Shown in pieces: positions 9,701 to 12,304 of a stretch of DNA of 12,304 nt. Below the pieces are notes generated by a model that had not been told where the DNA came from, did not search any database, and saw nothing but the letters and a program-made list of their open reading frames with translations. A program made the position numbers and the translations under genes. Positions within the stretch are counted from its first letter, which is position 1; each line of letters opens with the position of its first letter. The stretch lies in NCBI GenBank assembly GCA_000310025.1, contig FN649741.1, positions 6,528,277 through 6,540,580 on the forward strand, given 5' to 3'. Source of the DNA: Ectocarpus siliculosus (taxonomy: Eukaryota > Sar > Phaeophyceae > Ectocarpales > Ectocarpaceae).

Positions 9701-12304
9701 GGCATGTCGTTCCGTCCCGGCATCGTAGGGATGGGAGGTCAGGGAGGACGGCATGCGCTTACATGAATACCCCCCCCCCCCCCTTTGCAGCCCGAGGTGA
9801 TGCACATCCACCCGGAACCGAGAGCGGAAGCGAATAACAAGGTCCTGACGGCCTACATTGAGGGCGGCGAGCCCACAGAGACTCCCATGCGCGTGGCCGG
9901 CCTCACGGGAGCGGGGCAAGTGATCGGCGTCACCGACACGGGCCTTGACGACAGCTCTTGCTTTTTCAAGGACGAGGAAGGCTCGGTCCCTAGGTGAGAC
10001 CGGTGGTGCTGGTCATTGCACGAAGGGGGTGGTGTGATGAAATAAAGAGAGGCGACGGCGGTGTTTGATATGCCTGTGATATCGTTGGCGGAGTCTTGTC
10101 GATGCTGTCTGTTTTCATGATGGTATGGTACTAGAATCAAATATTTTGACGTCCTTACGCCGTTTCGCCGATTCTTGAAGTGATGTGCTGTACGCGACCG
10201 TTCCGCGTTTCCCCTTTCCACAACCACTGAAAAACCTACCCTTTCGATACAATAATACCCCTATCCAGAGGCTTCTTTTTTCTCTTTACAACAGCGAAAC
10301 TCATCCGTGTCTCTTTTGTGTTCATTTCCCCAGGACAACCATGGCGCTCGCCGAGTACTACCCCGACCAAAGGAAGGTCATCCAGTACGTGGTGTTCGCC
10401 GACGACACCGACACCGACGGCCACGGCACACACGTCGCCGGGATCGCCGCCGGAAAGGTAGGGATGCGGTACGGTAATACGGTATGGTAATACGGTATAA
10501 TAGTATTAGTAGGACTTGTGGTCCTCACGGTATGGTCCCGTTACTTTAATATCGCGGTCGCGAGGAGGGCGCGAGGAAGGGCGCCGACGGTATCGTGTGT
10601 GGCGGTACGGGGACGGTGTGTGGTGCGCGTTATGGCTGCGGCAGAGCTGGGGTAGGGATGCGATGGGTAAGGGGACGGTCACGTTTACGGTACAAGTACT
10701 GCGTTGTTGGGCAGCCTCGGGAAACCCATGAGTTTTTGTTTTCATTTTTTTTTTCGCGGCGCCGACAAGAACGACGGGGGTCAAAGCGCTCAAAAGCACT
10801 CGCTTTTTTTTTTTTAATTTCACGTGTAGAGGACTGCGAACTGCTGTGCCGGTAGCGTTCTGTGTGTGTTTTGTTGCTGTCCACCCTGTGGGTACGCACC
10901 AATATTTTTCGCTCTTGACAGAAAACACCATGTACTAAATAAGATTCACCACATGCTTGTCAAGACATAACTTCTTTTTTCGACCTTTGCTTTTTTTGCT
11001 CTTGGATTACCCTATCGTCTCCACCATCTCACCACCTCAGCACCCGTTGGTGTACGACCATCGCGCCGTTCGGTTTCTTTGTTTCTTAAAAGGTGTATGA
11101 CGACTGGGAAGAGGCTTGGGTGGGAGACGTCTCGAAGGAGGTGTGCGACGATGCTGGTCTCATCATGTCTTGCTTCGGTGACTGCGTCGCGGGGACGATG
11201 GGGGGGTCGTGTCACTGGAATCCCGAGCTGTCGTGCCCCATGTCTGACTGCGACGAAGACGTGGTGAGTCTTCTTGTTTGTCTGTCTCGGAGTGAGGGGG
11301 GGCGGGGGGGGGGGGTCGGTGGCGCCCACGGGGCCCCGGCACTGTTGTTGGCTCTATGGGATCAAGTTTTGAGGAGAAAATGTGTTTTCAGAGCTCGCTG
11401 GAGGTGTTTGCGGTCCAGCGGGCGCGACGAGCGAGACTAGGTGGTGTCCGTCGGTATGATGTAGCAACAGATGCCTGCTGCTGCTGCTGTTGCGTTCAAA
11501 TGACACCAGTCGGACCTAAAACGCATGTGTAAAACGAGGCAAAGGTTGCAGAAACTTGTGGGTTGCAACGCCGATGTGCTGCACACATGTGTAGGCCTGT
11601 CCTATATTGTTCGGTGATTGTCGGAAGCCACCGCATGGTGTGTCTGGCGGCTACTGTAGCATCCTCGAAGCTCGTACAACGTGGGTTCTCCGTATCATCA
11701 TCCGGCTGGATTGTTTTTTCTTGTTTTCGTAACGCCCGAATCTACTTCTTTGTGTTCTTTCTTTTCCCGGTACTGCACCACCCGGCAGAGCTGCGACGAC
11801 TACACCCAGTACGACTTCCCGTGCTTCGAAGACCCAGTGGACGAGCTGCCGGAGGCATCGGGAGTTGCGTCCGACGCTCAGTTGGCGTTCTTCGACATGT
11901 GAGGAGCGTGCGGCGGTCGCCGCAAGGGTTGGGGGGGGGGGGGGGGGGGAACGGGGGCCTGCCCCTTCTTTGTTGGGCCGCGTTGATTCCCGGGCAAACA
12001 AGGAGTCTTCGGTTGGAGCGGTAATGGGCCCCACCAAAAACCTATTTTTTGTCCCTGAGGGGGGGGGTTACCCCAGCGGGTTTGGGCGATCTATGTGATG
12101 CCTCCCATCGGCGCTTCCCCTGTATGTGATTGGGGGCCTATGTGTGTGGGATTCGAAATCCCTTTCAAGCGGCCCAACAGCTAAAAAATCCTCTGTGTTT
12201 ACCCCCTTTCCCCATTGGATCTTTGCCCCCCCCGGGGAGCTACTGGTGGGGGGGGAAAACCTTTTTTTTCCCTTCAATGCCTTGACGAAAATTGGGTGTC
12301 TTGG
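3613..12304 (+). CDS. Secreted subtilisin-like serine protease (S8), 3'-incomplete
   Basis: The model joins 3613-3781 (tentative), 7836-8910, 9504-9582, 9791-9993, 10334-10457, 11093-11263 and 11789-11898, and continues beyond the window. Every junction is GT-AG and phase-consistent. Counting from ATG 7871, residues 1 to about 390 are the N-terminal and propeptide-like part. The catalytic Asp is D422 in GVTDTGLD and the catalytic His is H471 in DGHGTHVAG. A cysteine-rich insertion spans about 483-560, followed by GVASDAQLAFFD, the block that follows the His helix in subtilases. The text AGLTGAGQVIGVTDTGLD plus CFF and the AFFD block point to the eukaryotic TagA-C/Kp43-like subgroup. The oxyanion Asn, the Ser and the C-terminus are off the edge. 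Subtilases cleave peptide bonds by an Asp-His-Ser triad. A secreted, membrane or vesicular location is expected. Confidence 0.8.
5191..5212. repeat. 11-bp tandem repeat, two copies
   Basis: GGCCTGGCGG(C/A) occurs twice head to tail, just upstream of the 32-bp repeats and about 100 bases from the transposon end. Confidence 0.85.
5219..5282. repeat. 32-bp tandem repeat, two copies, palindromic core
   Basis: ACCACCC(T/C)GCCAACGGTTGG plus GTTATT recurs at a 32-base spacing (5220 and 5252). Each copy has an inverted core CCAAC-G-GTTGG. A partial third piece (TTGAACGGTT) follows. It lies outside the transposon's target-site duplication. Confidence 0.85.
5312..5314. repeat. TAA target-site duplication, left
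   Basis: TAA directly abuts the left GGGCC terminus and matches the TAA at 6109-6111. Confidence 0.75.
5315..5350 (+). repeat. Left terminal inverted repeat
   Basis: The outermost 36 bases match the reverse complement of 6073-6108 at 35 positions. Inside this, the left arm lacks 7 bases relative to the right arm, so the right arm carries an extra CCCGATTT-like unit. Confidence 0.9.
5911..6081. repeat. Subterminal AAATCGGG motifs in the transposon
   Basis: AAATCGGG occurs at 5911-5918, 6061-6068 and 6074-6081, and inverted at 5952-5959. Related CCGATT pieces lie between. Repeated subterminal motifs of this kind are commonly transposase or Myb-like protein binding sites in Harbinger elements. 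That role is inferred here. Confidence 0.6.
6073..6108 (-). repeat. Right terminal inverted repeat
   Basis: Reverse complement of the left arm with one mismatch; ends ACCGGCCC immediately before TAA. Two AAATCGGG units (6061-6068 and 6074-6081) sit in and beside it. Confidence 0.9.
6109..6111. repeat. TAA target-site duplication, right
   Basis: TAA directly after the right terminus; partner of 5312-5314. Confidence 0.75.
6171..6218. repeat. Perfect 24-bp tandem duplication
   Basis: ACACAACGAATCCATCTCTATCAT occurs twice without mismatch or spacer, about 60 bases beyond the transposon, following a T-rich run. Perfect identity suggests a recent slippage or polymorphic minisatellite. Confidence 0.95.
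6500..6564. repeat. Short nested tandem repeats
   Basis: GTATGTACCGG occurs twice in tandem (6500-6521), followed by a partial copy. TATGTGCGGACACA then appears at 6529-6542 and 6551-6564. It is simple-sequence-derived, with no coding evidence. Confidence 0.85.
7836..8910 (+). CDS. Protease main N-terminal exon (propeptide-like, low-complexity)
   Basis: An open, GC-rich frame runs from the proposed acceptor (CCCCGGCAG, with an alternative AG at 7807-7808 in the same phase) to a GAG/GTGTGA donor (phase 2). ATG 7871 is the only in-frame Met near the start and would be the start codon if no upstream exon exists. It gives 346 complete codons. No signal peptide follows it, which supports an upstream first exon. 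Contents are a helical, charged segment (DDHEALEAHLREEHAIF), three poly-Gly tracts, an Ala-rich run and an acidic run (DDDEEEE) near the end. I recognise no catalytic domain in this exon. It probably corresponds to a lineage-expanded propeptide. Confidence 0.75.
7981..8004 (+). repeat. GGC triplet tract, poly-Gly 1
   Basis: About eight GGC-type triplets in the protease exon encode a Gly run. Similar tracts are at 8281-8300 and about 8616-8645. They probably arose by triplet slippage. Confidence 0.9.
8281..8300 (+). repeat. GGC triplet tract, poly-Gly 2
   Basis: A six-Gly run in frame within the protease exon, preceded by a Ser run. Confidence 0.85.
8616..8645 (+). repeat. GGC/GGT triplet tract, poly-Gly 3
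   Basis: The longest Gly run in the exon (GGGSGGGGGGGG); flexible-linker-like. Confidence 0.85.
8911..9503 (+). other. Protease intron after the main exon
   Basis: A 593-base GTGTGA...CCAG intron. A run of 10 C at 9481-9490 lies 13 bases before the acceptor and serves as the pyrimidine tract. Reading through the donor gives CDTWGRTH... to a stop after 9052, which is judged retained-intron sequence. Confidence 0.75.
9504..9582 (+). CDS. Protease small exon (end of propeptide)
   Basis: A 79-base exon of one base plus 26 codons, HHPEHDEETSAACFIGLVGFL to SAQ. It converts incoming phase 2 to outgoing phase 0 and is required, because direct joining of the flanking exons would put a TGA in frame. 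The donor is CACAG/GTATGT. With the next exon it reads FLSAQPEVMHIHPEPRAE, like the 'L..HPEV..IE.RP' strand ending the propeptide in TagA-C-type subtilases. Confidence 0.8.
9583..9790 (+). other. Protease intron with C14 tract
   Basis: A 208-base GTATGT...TTTGCAG intron. A 14-base C run (9770-9783) ends 7 bases before the exon. Confidence 0.8.
9791..9993 (+). CDS. Protease exon with catalytic Asp
   Basis: 67 codons plus two bases. It reads PEVMHIHPEP, then TPMRVAGLTGAGQVIGVTDTGLDD, then SSCFFKDEEG. The VTDTGLD block is the S8 aspartate signature (D422 from ATG 7871). The CFF following it is typical of the TagA-C/Kp43-like subgroup. The donor is CCTAG/GTGAGA (phase 2). Confidence 0.93.
9994..10333 (+). 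other. Protease intron between Asp and His exons
   Basis: A 340-base GTGAGA...TTTCCCCAG intron with a normal mixed C/T tract. No other feature was seen. Confidence 0.88.
10334..10457 (+). CDS. Protease exon with catalytic His
   Basis: A 124-base exon completing the split Arg codon, then 41 codons. EYYPDQRKVIQYVVFADDTD is followed by DGHGTHVAGIAAGK. HGTHVAG is the S8 histidine signature, and the first His is catalytic (H471). The donor is AAAG/GTAGGG, phase 0. The conserved motif and exact phase agreement with the preceding exon make this among the most secure features in the window. Confidence 0.94.
10458..11092 (+). other. Protease intron after the His exon
   Basis: A 635-base GTAGGG...TTAAAAG intron. 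It holds a perfect 13-bp tandem duplication (10473-10498) and T-rich runs at about 10747-10755 and 10804-10815. Minus-strand open frames here are low-complexity and not called. Confidence 0.85.
10473..10498. repeat. 13-bp perfect tandem duplication
   Basis: GGTAATACGGTAT occurs twice head to tail, just inside the intron. Further GGTA/ACGGT pieces surround it, suggesting a decayed minisatellite. Confidence 0.9.
11093..11263 (+). CDS. Protease exon, Cys-rich insertion
   Basis: 57 codons with phase 0 at both ends. It starts VYDDWEEAWVGD and carries six cysteines in the remainder (EVC, MSC, GDC, GSC, LSC, SDC). It is acidic and contains no canonical subtilase motif. It falls between the HGTHVAG helix and the GVASDAQLAFFD block, where bacterial subtilisin has only about 15 residues. 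It is therefore an insertion, probably disulfide-bonded and exposed near the active-site cleft. The symmetric phase would allow in-frame skipping. Confidence 0.85.
11264..11788 (+). other. Protease intron after the Cys-rich exon
   Basis: A 525-base GTGAGT...CGGCAG intron with G-rich runs near 11296-11315 and a CTG triplet run near 11476-11490. No exon was seen inside. Confidence 0.82.
11789..11898 (+). CDS. Protease exon with post-His AFFD block
   Basis: 36 codons plus two bases. SCDDYTQYDFPCFEDPVDEL adds two more cysteines to the insertion, then the frame returns to the subtilase fold with GVASDAQLAFFD. It ends at a GACAT/GTGAGG donor (phase 2). Reading through instead gives Met-stop (TGA 11900-11902). 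That would leave a protease with no oxyanion Asn or catalytic Ser, so the donor is preferred and the gene continues right of the window. Confidence 0.83.
11899..12304 (+). other. Probable protease intron, incomplete; stuttered sequence
   Basis: No downstream exon in the required phase was found: the AGs near 12073 and 12180 give immediate stops. A 19-base G run (11931-11949) is followed by sequence unusually rich in runs of 3-8 identical bases to the window end, unlike the other introns. Confidence 0.6.
11931..11949. repeat. 19-base G homopolymer
   Basis: Seen directly, about 30 bases after the last exon. Exact length is likely unreliable. Confidence 0.9.

Noticed and set aside
11900-11902. 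TGA as the true stop of the protease
   Set aside because: It would leave a subtilase without the oxyanion Asn or catalytic Ser. A good GTGAGG donor overlaps the stop, and the sequence just before it is the conserved AFFD block, normally followed by more of the fold.

Overview
This is eukaryotic nuclear DNA. Coding segments are short, GC-rich islands separated by GT-AG introns of about 0.1-4 kb, with long homopolymers, microsatellites and a transposon between them. The gene style (GC-rich exons, long introns, Gly/Ala triplet tracts, close head-to-head neighbours) and the subtype of the protease suggest a stramenopile, most likely a brown alga of the Ectocarpus type. That assignment is inference; no rRNA or organelle marker is present.

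Two divergent, incomplete multi-exon genes explain most of the coding signal. Leftward (minus strand), four phase-compatible exons between 3242 and 828 encode about 150 N-terminal residues. They resemble the N-terminal part of anaphase-promoting complex subunit 5 (APC5/ANAPC5): an early 'SPYAVSVGIL' block and a later 'SPDDVLNLI' block. The rest of that gene lies beyond the left edge. Rightward (plus strand), five well-supported exons between 7871 and 11898 encode a subtilisin-family (S8) serine protease of the eukaryotic TagA-C/Kp43-like type. The catalytic Asp and His are present. The Asn/Ser half is beyond the right edge.

A putative secretory signal-peptide exon at 3613-3781 ends in phase 1. 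It joins in frame to an acceptor just ahead of the main protease exon, which would give an intron of about 4 kb. If this is right, the two start codons are about 370 bp apart and share a bidirectional promoter.

The proposed 4-kb intron holds a 794-bp non-autonomous DNA transposon at 5315-6108. It has near-perfect 36-bp terminal inverted repeats beginning GGGCC and a TAA target-site duplication on both sides, which is the PIF/Harbinger signature. Short tandem repeats lie around it. The last ~350 bp after a 19-base G run are rich in homopolymer stutter and may be poor-quality sequence.

No tRNA, rRNA, CRISPR array or prokaryotic operon was seen. The most notable features are a cysteine-rich insertion of about 80 residues directly after the protease's catalytic His, the transposon, and the divergent gene pair.
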